Below are positions 52,428-59,779 of a stretch of DNA of 64,000 nt, piece by piece. Origin of the DNA: an uncultured SAR116 cluster alpha proteobacterium (GTDB lineage Bacteria; Pseudomonadota; Alphaproteobacteria; Puniceispirillales; Puniceispirillaceae); assembly GCA_902622515.1 (NCBI GenBank), contig CACNQE010000001.1:1-64000 (forward strand), given 5' to 3'. Position 1 is the first letter of the stretch. The number at the start of each line of letters is the position of its first letter. The position numbers and the translations under genes were made by a program. Under the pieces are notes generated by a model that had not been told where the DNA came from, made no database searches, and worked only from the letters and a program-made list of their open reading frames with translations.

Positions 52428-53600
52428 ATGGCTGAGGAAAAAAAATCTAAACGAACACGCCCTAAGCGAGTTCCGCTCCTAAGAGCATCTGCGAAACAAA
52501 CTTCGCCAAAATACCATGAAAAGGGCGCAGAATTAGATGATAAAGTCCTTTCTCTTAACTCAGACGAAAGTCCTGAAACTGAAGAGATAACTAGCTCTAA
52601 AAAGAGGGTATCAACTGAGACTATCATTAAATCTCCAGATACAAGGGAGCCTCTTAATTTAACAAACTCGAGAAGAAAACTTCAACTTGCTTTTTCAGGT
52701 TTTTTTATTTTAGGAGTTTTAATCATTTTTCTTTTCCAAGGTAATTTCCTCGGAACTCCTCCAATAGTTGCTATGATACTCTATCTTCTGTACGGACGGA
52801 CAATAGCAAAAACTCGAACGATGAAGTCCGTATTTGCCGATAGTATGTATTATATGGGTTTTCTGTTTACCTTTGTATCCTTAATCGTATCAATTTCACC
52901 GCTGAGTAGAGCTGAACTAGAGCTTGATTTTATTATAGGTCAAATGGGCACTGCACTTTTAACAACCGTGTTTGGCATGGTGGTTAGGATTTTATCAAGT
53001 CATTTTGATGCTTTAGAAGAGAATGTTGAGGATGCTCTTAGAGAAGAGATGTCGGCAATGGCAGCTCAAATCAATAATTTGTCCCAAGAATTTGTTAGTT
53101 CTTTGCAAAAACAATTAGAATTATCTGAAAAGTTATCACAATCTTCCATACAGCAATCAGAATTGCTCAATCAGGCAATTGAAAAACTATCTAGCATAAA
53201 TAACTCTGAAAATGATCTAGCTGAATTTTCTAAAAAAATGCGTGAATTATCCTCTCATTTGGAGGATGTAGCAAGAAACACATCAGTACAAGGTCGGGTT
53301 TTTGTTGAATTTGGTGAAGCCATAACAAGAGTGAATGATGCTTTGAATTCATCCTCCGAGAAATTTGAGACTTCAAGGACTAAAATAGAGCAACTTGATG
53401 ATATGATTTTTGATTTAGAAAAACTCGTGTCCAATGCTGGTGAAGATACTTCAAAACTGACAAATATAGTTGATGGCATTACGTCAAAAGCAGGAGACTT
53501 AGATCGCTCCTTTAATGAGGCGCAACAGACATCGCTTCAAATGGAATCTGAAATGAATAAACGTTTATCTAACATTATTAACATTGTCAGAAACAAATGA
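52428..53600 (+). CDS. ExbB/TolQ/MotA-like channel subunit with coiled-coil tail
   Basis: A 390-residue protein: basic cytoplasmic start (1-80), helices near 86-104 and 110-123, then MYYMGFLFTFVSLI (140-153) and IGQMGTALLTTVFGMVV (170-186). The last two match TM3 and TM4 of ExbB, TolQ and MotA, including the ion-path Thr (T148, T179/T180). The tail from about 195 to 390 is one long coiled coil, as in ZorA-type channels and unlike ExbB. It forms the stator-like pentamer in the family. The next gene overlaps by 4 bp and encodes its expected single-span partner. Confidence 0.78.
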   Translation: MAEEKKSKRTRPKRVPLLRASAKQTSPKYHEKGAELDDKVLSLNSDESPETEEITSSKKRVSTETIIKSPDTREPLNLTNSRRKLQLAFSGFFILGVLIIFLFQGNFLGTPPIVAMILYLLYGRTIAKTRTMKSVFADSMYYMGFLFTFVSLIVSISPLSRAELELDFIIGQMGTALLTTVFGMVVRILSSHFDALEENVEDALREEMSAMAAQINNLSQEFVSSLQKQLELSEKLSQSSIQQSELLNQAIEKLSSINNSENDLAEFSKKMRELSSHLEDVARNTSVQGRVFVEFGEAITRVNDALNSSSEKFETSRTKIEQLDDMIFDLEKLVSNAGEDTSKLTNIVDGITSKAGDLDRSFNEAQQTSLQMESEMNKRLSNIINIVRNK

Positions 53601-54346
53601 TATTAGCTAATTCTCGTTCGAAATCTTCATCTGATGTTATAGGAACCTCTTTTACAGAAATCCTTCTTATTCTTCTTTTTGTGTTGCTAATATTTAACTA
53701 TTCTAACCTTGCCAAGATAAACATATATGAACAAGAAAAAATAAGTCTAAATAACCAAATCAGTGAGTTAAAAGAAATAATTAAGAAAAAAAATGAAGAA
53801 ATATCAGAACTCAAAATTCAAATACGTAAATTAGAGCGAGAATTAGAAATTTTAAAGTCCTATGCTATCCAGGGAAAATTGAATACTGATTTAATTGAGG
53901 AAGTCGTTGAGAGCAATAGTAGACTGACTGAGGAGAATAGGCGGCTTTTAGAAGAGTTAGACAGATTAGGAACGAAACTAAAACAAGCAGGAATTTCAAA
54001 TGAATTTCCTAATTGTGAGATAAATGGCAAAAAGATTAAACAACTTGCTATGATTAAAGCTGGGATAAATGAATATTCGATCAGTTGGAATTGGAATTCT
54101 TCAGATGAAGACTGGATAAAAGATAATATGCCATTTTTGCTTAATTATGACGTTACTAATAAACTATCTATCCAACAATTCCAAGATTTAGGTTTAAAAA
54201 TTTATAATTGGGGGTTAGAGCAGACGCCAAAATGTAGATTTAGGGCAGGTTACCAACCCTCAGATAGCCTTTTAAACAGTTCAGCAACACAATATAAAAA
54301 GATGCTGAGTATTGCAGGTAGGTATTTTTATGCACAGGGACTGTGA
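53597..54346 (+). CDS. ExbD/MotB-like single-span subunit with coiled coil
   Basis: GTSFTEILLILLFVLLIF (16-33) aligns with the ExbD/TolR helix pattern F-I-D-V-x-L-V-L-L-I-x-F, but the essential Asp is Glu (E21). A long coiled coil follows (about 40-135), then a globular C-terminal domain beginning PNCEINGKKIKQL with ISWNWNSSDEDWI and FRAGYQPSD. The NxxLSxxRA pattern of OmpA-like peptidoglycan-binding domains is absent, so what it grips is unknown. ATGA overlap with the channel gene supports strict stoichiometry. Confidence 0.75.
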   Translation: MILANSRSKSSSDVIGTSFTEILLILLFVLLIFNYSNLAKINIYEQEKISLNNQISELKEIIKKKNEEISELKIQIRKLERELEILKSYAIQGKLNTDLIEEVVESNSRLTEENRRLLEELDRLGTKLKQAGISNEFPNCEINGKKIKQLAMIKAGINEYSISWNWNSSDEDWIKDNMPFLLNYDVTNKLSIQQFQDLGLKIYNWGLEQTPKCRFRAGYQPSDSLLNSSATQYKKMLSIAGRYFYAQGL

Positions 54347-54349
54347 TTG

Positions 54350-54808
54350 ATGAAGTCCTCTTTAAACTACACGGTGCAAATTGAACTTGAAAAACTTGAA
54401 AGACGAGTGGTTCGCAAAAATATTAATAACTTAAATCAAGAGATATTCGAAGCAATTTCAGGAGCAAAAAAAAGGCAAAGAATTTCCAGAGAGCAGCAAA
54501 GTTATTTCAGGAAACTCTATGAAGAGGAACAGAAAAGCTTACGAAAAAGACAATTAGTGATCACAGTAATAAGTTACTTCCTAGCCGCATCATTTATGTT
54601 ATTTATTTCGATTTTTTCTTACTTTTTAATAAGAGATTATCTTGCTAACAACTCGATGGAATTTTCGTTTATGGAAAGTGTTTTTAATTGGTTTTTTAAT
54701 TGTTATTTCTTCATTGAGAGCCTCTATTCAAATTACTTTTTGGCTGATTTTTCTGGAAGAAAATATTTTGACAAAGGATTAGTTGATAATCTTAATTGGG
54801 GTTTGTAA
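54350..54808 (+). CDS. Small membrane protein ending the envelope operon
   Basis: The 152 residues have a basic coiled-coil N-terminal half (LEKLERRVVRKNINNLNQE, RKLYEEEQKSLRKRQ) and two hydrophobic helices (about 65-90 and 102-125). It directly follows the ExbD-like gene; TTG 54347 and ATG 54350 are adjacent possible starts. Unknown family; probably an accessory inner-membrane subunit. Confidence 0.6.
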   Translation: MKSSLNYTVQIELEKLERRVVRKNINNLNQEIFEAISGAKKRQRISREQQSYFRKLYEEEQKSLRKRQLVITVISYFLAASFMLFISIFSYFLIRDYLANNSMEFSFMESVFNWFFNCYFFIESLYSNYFLADFSGRKYFDKGLVDNLNWGL

Positions 54809-54956
54809 GTTTATCTAAGAAAGACATATTTGTTTAAAACCAGTAGGCAAAACGTTTTTTAAAGAGGTAAGATTTCCCAATCATCATCGCTGTAAAAATC
54901 ACTACATTAATATGTCCTAAAATTTATTTCGAAAAATCAGAGTTTTATCAAATTGT

Positions 54957-55358
54957 CTAATTACAAATAAATTCTACACTTCGAGATTTTATTCCTACGC
55001 CCATTAAATCATAAACATTAACTTGTGCAGCAGTAACCATTTTTTGTTTTAAATGAATGGCATAAGACCATAGAGACTGACTATTCGAATTTGCTGAATA
55101 ATCAATCAATATAACTGTTCCATTGCCTCTTACAGCAACAACCGTTTTTCCGTCTATTTTCGCACTATCAGAAAAACCATCATATTGTATATTCCAGGTA
55201 CTTCCAAAACTTTCATCTCCCCATTCAGGTGGTAGTGGAGAATCTATTCTAAAACCGTATGTTCTTTTATCCTTGCAGGTAAGATTAATAGCTGAAGCAT
55301 ATGAATTAAAGGTATAAAAACTAATAATGCAAAAAATTAGTAGATTGATATTTTTCAA
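54957..55358 (-). CDS. Small secreted protein, unknown
   Basis: A TTG start is fixed by a near-perfect AAGGAGGATAAA site. The signal peptide (MKNINLLIFCIISFYTFNSYASA) is followed by a beta-rich domain with two Cys (LTCKD and EFICN) that could link the ends. I recognise no family. Convergent with the envelope operon, inside the island. Confidence 0.6.
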   Translation of the reverse strand: MKNINLLIFCIISFYTFNSYASAINLTCKDKRTYGFRIDSPLPPEWGDESFGSTWNIQYDGFSDSAKIDGKTVVAVRGNGTVILIDYSANSNSQSLWSYAIHLKQKMVTAAQVNVYDLMGVGIKSRSVEFICN

Positions 55359-55420
55359 ATTTATCCTCCTTTTAGTTGATCAGTTTTATCTTTAACTTAG
55401 TAAAAATTTTCAGTTTCATC

Positions 55421-56032
55421 TTAACAAGGAATACCAATTCCTATGTCTAAGTGAAAGTGATCACTATGCAAACTATTTGAGTCTGGTGTCAAAACATTGG
55501 TAAAATAGAAGCAAGCTTCTTTTGCCGCTGTCCTTAATTTTTTTCCTTTAATACCGCTGTCATTCCAGTGATTTTTAACTACTGCTTCGTCAATTTTAGA
55601 TATATCAATGGCCAAACCGAAACTATGTTCACTCATTACGCCAAAACTTCTCATCTTTCTGCAATTTAGAGTGCCCATATGAGTTATTTTTTTTGCTTCT
55701 ATTTTTTTTGCCCAGTCAGCAAACTTTACAGCAGCTGGACAACTTAGTATCACTGACGAAGATAAAGAAGTGGAGGGCAATTCGCCAAGTTTTACTGCAT
55801 TTTTTATAGGACACATATCATCTCCTTGGTTTCCTAGCGCCAGAAATGAGACACCTCTTTTTTTTAATTTTAAAAGACAGTTTTCACCACCTCCGTTAAG
55901 AAGTAAGGGCCTTATTTCATTATATACATCAAAAACAAATGTTTTATTATAGTTGTACAATGCAGTAGCTATTACAGTGCCAAAAATTAAAAACCCAAAT
56001 CCTAAAGCAGTAATGTATTTTAGAAATTTCAT
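55421..56032 (-). CDS. Extensin-like, M15-type zinc peptidase
   Basis: A membrane-anchored N-terminus (helix about 9-27) precedes an extensin-like C-terminal domain (Pfam Extensin-like_C): CLLKLKKRGV, SCPAAVKFADW, the metal motif SEHSFGLAIDIS and HSDHFHLDIG. The H(x6)D and HxxH arrangement matches D-Ala-D-Ala or L,D-type M15 peptidases acting on peptidoglycan. Several Cys suggest a disulfide-stabilised periplasmic enzyme. It could locally open the cell wall for the island's envelope complex. Confidence 0.82.
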   Translation of the reverse strand: MKFLKYITALGFGFLIFGTVIATALYNYNKTFVFDVYNEIRPLLLNGGGENCLLKLKKRGVSFLALGNQGDDMCPIKNAVKLGELPSTSLSSSVILSCPAAVKFADWAKKIEAKKITHMGTLNCRKMRSFGVMSEHSFGLAIDISKIDEAVVKNHWNDSGIKGKKLRTAAKEACFYFTNVLTPDSNSLHSDHFHLDIGIGIPC

Positions 56033-56082
56033 ATTCGACTATATCCGAATATTATGAATATTATCATGATGATTAAAAAATT

Positions 56083-56229
56083 TTAATCTACTCCAAATAT
56101 CGGTAAAACCGCACTTAATGCAAGCATTGTCAAAATTAATGCGCTAATAGCGATGTATATTCCTAGTGCGATTTGCAATGTGCCAGACCAAAATCCCTTG
56201 TCTTTCATAATCTCTAGAAATGTTTTCAT
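56083..56229 (-). CDS. 48-residue small membrane protein
   Basis: ATG with AGGA upstream opens 48 codons: a soluble start (MKTFLEIMKDKGFW), one long transmembrane helix (about 17-44, TLQIALGIYIAISALILTML) and a short end (IFGVD). Good codon content and the ribosome site support a real gene. Unknown role; inside the island. Confidence 0.5.
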   Translation of the reverse strand: MKTFLEIMKDKGFWSGTLQIALGIYIAISALILTMLALSAVLPIFGVD

Positions 56230-56273
56230 AGGATTCCTATTGTCTTTAAGTGGATTTAAAAATGCTTATGTCT

Positions 56274-56477
56274 CTAAGAGAAGAATATCATATTAAAAAA
56301 GTAAATTAAAATACTTCCAACTGCAAAATTCATAAAAACCTTATTATTTTCCTTGTCTCCAAAAAACTCAATAAAAAAACAATAAAAGCAAGAAATGGTC
56401 TCTTTGATGAAATAGAAAAGTAAAAGAAGAACTTTTTTAAAGAAGAGCATAACCTTATACCTAATCCTGCCTCGCAC
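56274..56477 (-). CDS. Small basic membrane protein (uncertain)
   Basis: A frame of 67 codons with two hydrophobic stretches (MLFFKKVLLLLFYFI and FAVGSILIYFFNMIFF). The likely true start is the ATG nine codons in (about 56453). It overlaps the end of the gene at 56461 in another frame. Low-complexity Phe-rich composition makes it doubtful. Confidence 0.3.
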   Translation of the reverse strand: MRGRIRYKVMLFFKKVLLLLFYFIKETISCFYCFFIEFFGDKENNKVFMNFAVGSILIYFFNMIFFS

Positions 56478-56790
56478 GTTTATTACCCGAATTCACGCAA
56501 GAAAGTGCAACATAGTTATCAGAAATTGGGTGAAAAATTATCTCAAACTTTGGATTACATATGTGTGTAACAAGTTGGGCTAAGGCGAACCTATTTACTG
56601 GCTCAATAAACAAATGGTCACCAACATGACAAGTTTCGTCTATTTCGCTTGCTATTTCACCAGCAGCCGTACTCGGATTAATTGGCAAATGCCAAGATTG
56701 AAAAATCATGTAACAAGCTTTTTGTTCCTCTGATATTGCATTAACTGGCGACAGAATTAGAACAAGACAAACAACAATAACACGCATCAT
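56461..56790 (-). CDS. Small secreted four-Cys protein, paralogue 1
   Basis: A signal peptide (MMRVIVVCLVLILSPVNA) and a mature part of about 90 residues with four Cys (KACY, ETCHV, HICNP, LSCVN). Its spacing and layout match the neighbour at 56811-57185 (RCEI, SVCKD, GICDL, VSCIY). The pair probably arose by duplication and folds with two disulfides. No family is recognised; small secreted Cys-rich pairs can be immunity or inhibitor proteins. Confidence 0.5.
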   Translation of the reverse strand: MMRVIVVCLVLILSPVNAISEEQKACYMIFQSWHLPINPSTAAGEIASEIDETCHVGDHLFIEPVNRFALAQLVTHICNPKFEIIFHPISDNYVALSCVNSGNKRARQD

Positions 56791-56810
56791 TCACACTTCA
56801 TTATATAGTT

Positions 56811-57185
56811 TTAATCTCTTCTCTCACTATAGATACAGGAAACACTATTATACCTGTCTTCCCATTCCTCTTCGTTTCCGTACTTTCCTTCAAAATCAAT
56901 TTCATTCCTATCAACTATAACACTGTACCTTAGGTCACAAATACCGTGTATAACATATCTCAAGAAGTTATCGTGAATGAGATTAATGAAAACCTGATAT
57001 CCATCTTTGCAAACACTGCTTGCAATATCCATATATTCTGAAGGGGTAATCCCAATGCCTGTTGTGGTTCTATCTATTTCACATCTTTCTAACTTACTTT
57101 GGGGAGCACTGTGTTCCTGCCCATAGGCAGTTGAGCAGGCTGAAAAAGCGATAATAAGGCAAATTAAAACTAGTTTTTTAAACAT
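56811..57185 (-). CDS. Small four-Cys lipoprotein-like protein, paralogue 2
   Basis: The N-terminus (MFKKLVLICLIIAFSACS) ends in a lipobox-like FSAC, so a lipoprotein is likely. The mature part has the same four-Cys plan as the adjacent paralogue and a segment rich in Asp and Glu (EIDFEGKYGNEEEWEDR). Lies 20 nt upstream of its paralogue on the same strand. Unknown function. Confidence 0.5.
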   Translation of the reverse strand: MFKKLVLICLIIAFSACSTAYGQEHSAPQSKLERCEIDRTTTGIGITPSEYMDIASSVCKDGYQVFINLIHDNFLRYVIHGICDLRYSVIVDRNEIDFEGKYGNEEEWEDRYNSVSCIYSERRD

Positions 57186-57265
57186 TCAAAGCCATTAAAC
57201 TTATTAGAATTTTTATTAAAATTATATCGCCATTATCCCACGTGCAACTAATTATTTATTCATAT

Positions 57266-57643
57266 TTAAATATGGAATTCCCCTCCCAATACGACATCAT
57301 GCATTTTATAAACAAGCTTTCTCTCTAATGTAGTTTTCCCAGAATATTGCTTCATGAAATGAAGTGCTAATTTTGCTTTATGATATGGCTGTACATCTGG
57401 ATTTTGCAGGAAGGCATCAAATTGTTGTTGTGCTAAATCAAGAAATCGTATCTCTTTAAACAACAATTCTTTTAAAAAATCCATCCGTGCAAATTTTAAC
57501 TCGCGCTCAAATTCATCATCTCGTTGCCATCTACTTATCGTCTCACGCCTGACCTTAAGTTTGTTAGCAACTTCTGATGGTTTATACCCCATTGCTAAAT
57601 ATTGAATTGCTATTTGTTGACGTTTATTGAGATTTGTTGACAT
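57266..57643 (-). CDS. Terminase-small-subunit-like HTH protein
   Basis: An N-terminal helix-turn-helix (AIQYLAMGYKPSEVANKLKVRRETISRWQRD) like phBC6A51 and terminase small subunit DNA-binding regions, then a helical C-terminus. It abuts the upstream HTH gene (TAAATG), so both are translated together. A role in element regulation or excision is likely. No terminase large subunit is present, so it is not evidence of an intact phage. Confidence 0.65.
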   Translation of the reverse strand: MSTNLNKRQQIAIQYLAMGYKPSEVANKLKVRRETISRWQRDDEFERELKFARMDFLKELLFKEIRFLDLAQQQFDAFLQNPDVQPYHKAKLALHFMKQYSGKTTLERKLVYKMHDVVLGGEFHI

Positions 57644-57871
57644 TTACTTGGTCGGTTTATGTCCATGAAACCCGCGATTATATTTTTGATTTTCATAGAA
57701 GGTCATCAATTCTTCTTTATCCCAGACTGGTCGATTGGAGCCAATCGAAAAGGGCAGGGGTAATCTTCCTGCTTTGCACCATCTAGGAACAGTTGATATA
57801 TGGATGCCAAATAAGTTAGCAACTTCCTGTTTGCATAACGTTATTTTGTCCAAATTAAACTTCTGTGACAT
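57644..57871 (-). CDS. AlpA/excisionase-like MerR-type HTH protein
   Basis: The 75 residues carry a winged helix of the excisionase group: TLCKQEVANLFGIHISTVPRWCKAGRLPLPF, then RPVWDKEELMTFYENQK. Such proteins direct excision of integrase-type islands and regulate the integrase. Located between the integrase and cargo, its usual place. Confidence 0.75.
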   Translation of the reverse strand: MSQKFNLDKITLCKQEVANLFGIHISTVPRWCKAGRLPLPFSIGSNRPVWDKEELMTFYENQKYNRGFHGHKPTK

Positions 57872-58100
57872 ATATCTATCTCCTTACATTTACCCTATTT
57901 TATATCAACTAAATAGTATAATAAATAGTTTATAAACAATTAATTGTTAATGTTTATAAATGTAAATTCTTAAAATTATGAAAATAGGTTTAAATGATAT
58001 AAAATAGCGTAAAAAGACAAAATCTCATTAGGGTTTAAAATTCCAAATTTTTGTGTCTGTTTTTGACGCATTTCTATACATTATGGATTTATTAAGCGAA

Positions 58101-59273
58101 TCAATTAACGTTTGAGGTTACATAATCTGCCCATTTTTGCATGAGTTCCCGCCTTCTCTCAAATAGCTCTGAGCGTAGATAAGCGCCTTCTACCCTTGAG
58201 TTAAGCTGATGCGCCAAACAAAACTCGATTACATTTGTGCTATAATCTGTATTTTCTTCTGCCCAATTACGAAAAGATGAGCGAAAGCCATGCACTGTTG
58301 CTTGAAGTTCTGGAAAGTTTCGTCTTATAAGTAACCGCATGGTATCAAGAGACATCGCTCGTCGGTTGTATCTTCCAGGAAAAATGATCTCCTTATTATG
58401 TGTTTTTAAAATTACCTCTAATATCTTTATTGCTTGTTGAGATAATGGCACCTTGTGGGCTTTTCGGGCTTTCATGCGATTGGCAGGGATACGCCAGACC
58501 TGCTTAGATGAATCATATTCACTTCTCGTAGCTAAAAGTGTCTCCTTCGTTCGCGCTACAGTAAGAATGGTGAATTGAAGAGCCAAAGAGCTTAGTGTAT
58601 TTATGAGCAACAGCTTGCGGTAGAAGTCTGGTAGAAGTGCGTAATCAAGGGAAGGGTGGTGTTTTATGGTATGATTGGGCCTGAATACCATCTCAAGGTT
58701 ATTAAGCCAAACGGCAGGGTTATCGCCTTTATACCAGCCTTGTACAATCGCATAGCCAAATATTTTGCCTATTCTTCCCATAATTTTCTTTGCAGTTTCT
58801 GTTTTATTATCCCAAATAGGCTCCAATGTCTGGATGATATCGTCACGTGTAATCGCGGCTAACGGCTTTTTGTCTAGCACTGGATAGACATAGGTTTGAA
58901 GGCTGTTGCGCCAGAGTGTTTCCTGTTTTGGGCATGTCCATTCGTTTCTTTTTGATTGAATGACGCGCTCTGCAACGAGTGAGAAGCGGTATTTATCTTC
59001 TATTCTTCTTTTTTCGGCTGTTTGTTTTCTGAGTGTAAATGGGTCTTCCCCAAGCGCAAGCTGTCCTTTTAACACATCTCGTTTTTGACGTGCCAGTGAT
59101 AGGGAGACGAGTGGATAGCTTCCAAGCCCTAACTCATGTTTGCTGCCATCTTTCATATATTTAAATGTCCAGGAGCCACTTCCTGGTGACGAAAGACGAA
59201 GATACAGACCTCTGCCATCACAGACAGATTTAAATAAAGGGAGTTTAGTAATTCTAGTGGTAGTGAGTTTCAT
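58101..59273 (-). CDS. P4-type tyrosine integrase of the island
   Basis: A 390-residue tyrosine recombinase. An N-terminal DUF4102-type arm-binding domain (KLTTTRITKLPLFKSVCDGRG, GLYLRLSSPGSGSW) is followed by a core-binding and a catalytic domain with R241 (LTVARTKE), K274 (HKVPLS), H328 and R331 (HGFRSSF), H355 (LAHQ) and Y365 (GAYLRS). All catalytic residues are present, so the enzyme looks active. ATG 59273 has AAAGGA upstream; an ATG 48 nt earlier is less likely. It integrates at tRNA 3' ends, matching the tRNA-Ser 150 bp away. Confidence 0.92.
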   Translation of the reverse strand: MKLTTTRITKLPLFKSVCDGRGLYLRLSSPGSGSWTFKYMKDGSKHELGLGSYPLVSLSLARQKRDVLKGQLALGEDPFTLRKQTAEKRRIEDKYRFSLVAERVIQSKRNEWTCPKQETLWRNSLQTYVYPVLDKKPLAAITRDDIIQTLEPIWDNKTETAKKIMGRIGKIFGYAIVQGWYKGDNPAVWLNNLEMVFRPNHTIKHHPSLDYALLPDFYRKLLLINTLSSLALQFTILTVARTKETLLATRSEYDSSKQVWRIPANRMKARKAHKVPLSQQAIKILEVILKTHNKEIIFPGRYNRRAMSLDTMRLLIRRNFPELQATVHGFRSSFRNWAEENTDYSTNVIEFCLAHQLNSRVEGAYLRSELFERRRELMQKWADYVTSNVN

Positions 59274-59288
59274 GTCGTAAATCCTTTC

Positions 59289-59309
59289 AACCCATAAATG
59301 AACCCATAA
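59289..59309. repeat. Direct repeats AACCCATAA (putative integrase arm sites)
   Basis: AACCCATAA occurs at 59289-59297 and 59301-59309, about 110-130 bp from the right core. The same AACCCATAAAT occurs at 46888-46898, 64 bp from the left core. Short direct repeats on both sides of a core are typical arm-type sites. The left copy also lies inside a promoter spacer, so an alternative explanation exists. Confidence 0.4.
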
Positions 59310-59419
59310 CTGGGTGTGCAATTGATTGATTTACGATGAGATATTATGAGCAGTTAGGAATCAATAAACATTAGGAAAACTGATGCATAATGCGTCATAG
59401 TGAACAGTTTTAATTAGGT

Positions 59420-59434
59420 TAAGTGGCGGAGGAG
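59420..59434. other. Right attachment core (att), at the tRNA-Ser 3' end
   Basis: Exact 15-bp match to 46810-46824. Eleven of the fifteen bases (59424-59434) belong to the tRNA-Ser acceptor 3' strand, including CCA. Confidence 0.8.
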
Positions 59435-59513
59435 GTGGGATTCGAACCCACGATGGGCTTTCACCCATGCCGGTTTTCAAGACCGGTGCATTCAACCACT
59501 CTGCCACCCCTCC
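59424..59513 (-). tRNA. tRNA-Ser(UGA)
   Basis: A complete 90-nt class II tRNA on the minus strand. It has acceptor GGAGGGG, the anticodon arm CCGGT-CTTGAAA-ACCGG giving anticodon TGA, a long variable arm, a T arm with GGTTCGAATCC, and an encoded CCA. Its 3' end is the insertion target of the neighbouring island and is restored by the element. Confidence 0.95.
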
Positions 59514-59779
59514 GTAAGAATTATTTGATACTCTAAGACTATGATAAACTGAATTTTTATCTGAGTACCGTGATTTTATGGCATATCCTAATCGAAATTT
59601 TACTATTAATACAATAAAATTATAATGAAGTTTATAATTTTGTTAAATATGTTTTTATTTAAATCAAAAGATTTCAGCCTAGGCTTTATTGTTTAAATAG
59701 TCAATTTTTGATATTTTTTAAAACATAAATTTAGAATTAATTTTTGGCATCGCAAACAAATGTTTTAGGGAGAAATTTT

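Larger units (their letters stand above)
46825..59419. mobile_element. 12.6-kb genomic island integrated at tRNA-Ser(UGA)
   Basis: The interval is bounded by a 15-bp direct repeat (46810-46824 and 59420-59434), the right copy being the 3' end of an intact tRNA-Ser. A P4-type tyrosine integrase sits next to the tRNA and reads away from it, the classic layout. An excisionase-like and a second HTH gene lie behind it. Cargo: GH5 glycosidase, the VWA/ExbB/ExbD-like operon, small secreted proteins and an extensin-like peptidase. No conjugation or phage structural genes are seen, so mobility would need a helper. Confidence 0.8.

Noticed and set aside
48476-54808. Calling the envelope operon a Zorya anti-phage system
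   Set aside because: The channel with a coiled-coil tail is ZorA-like, but the partner lacks the OmpA domain of ZorB and no ZorC, ZorD or ZorE-like gene is present.
57266-57643. Evidence for a prophage from the terminase-small-subunit-like HTH
   Set aside because: No large terminase, portal, capsid or tail genes are present; the protein is better read as an island regulator.
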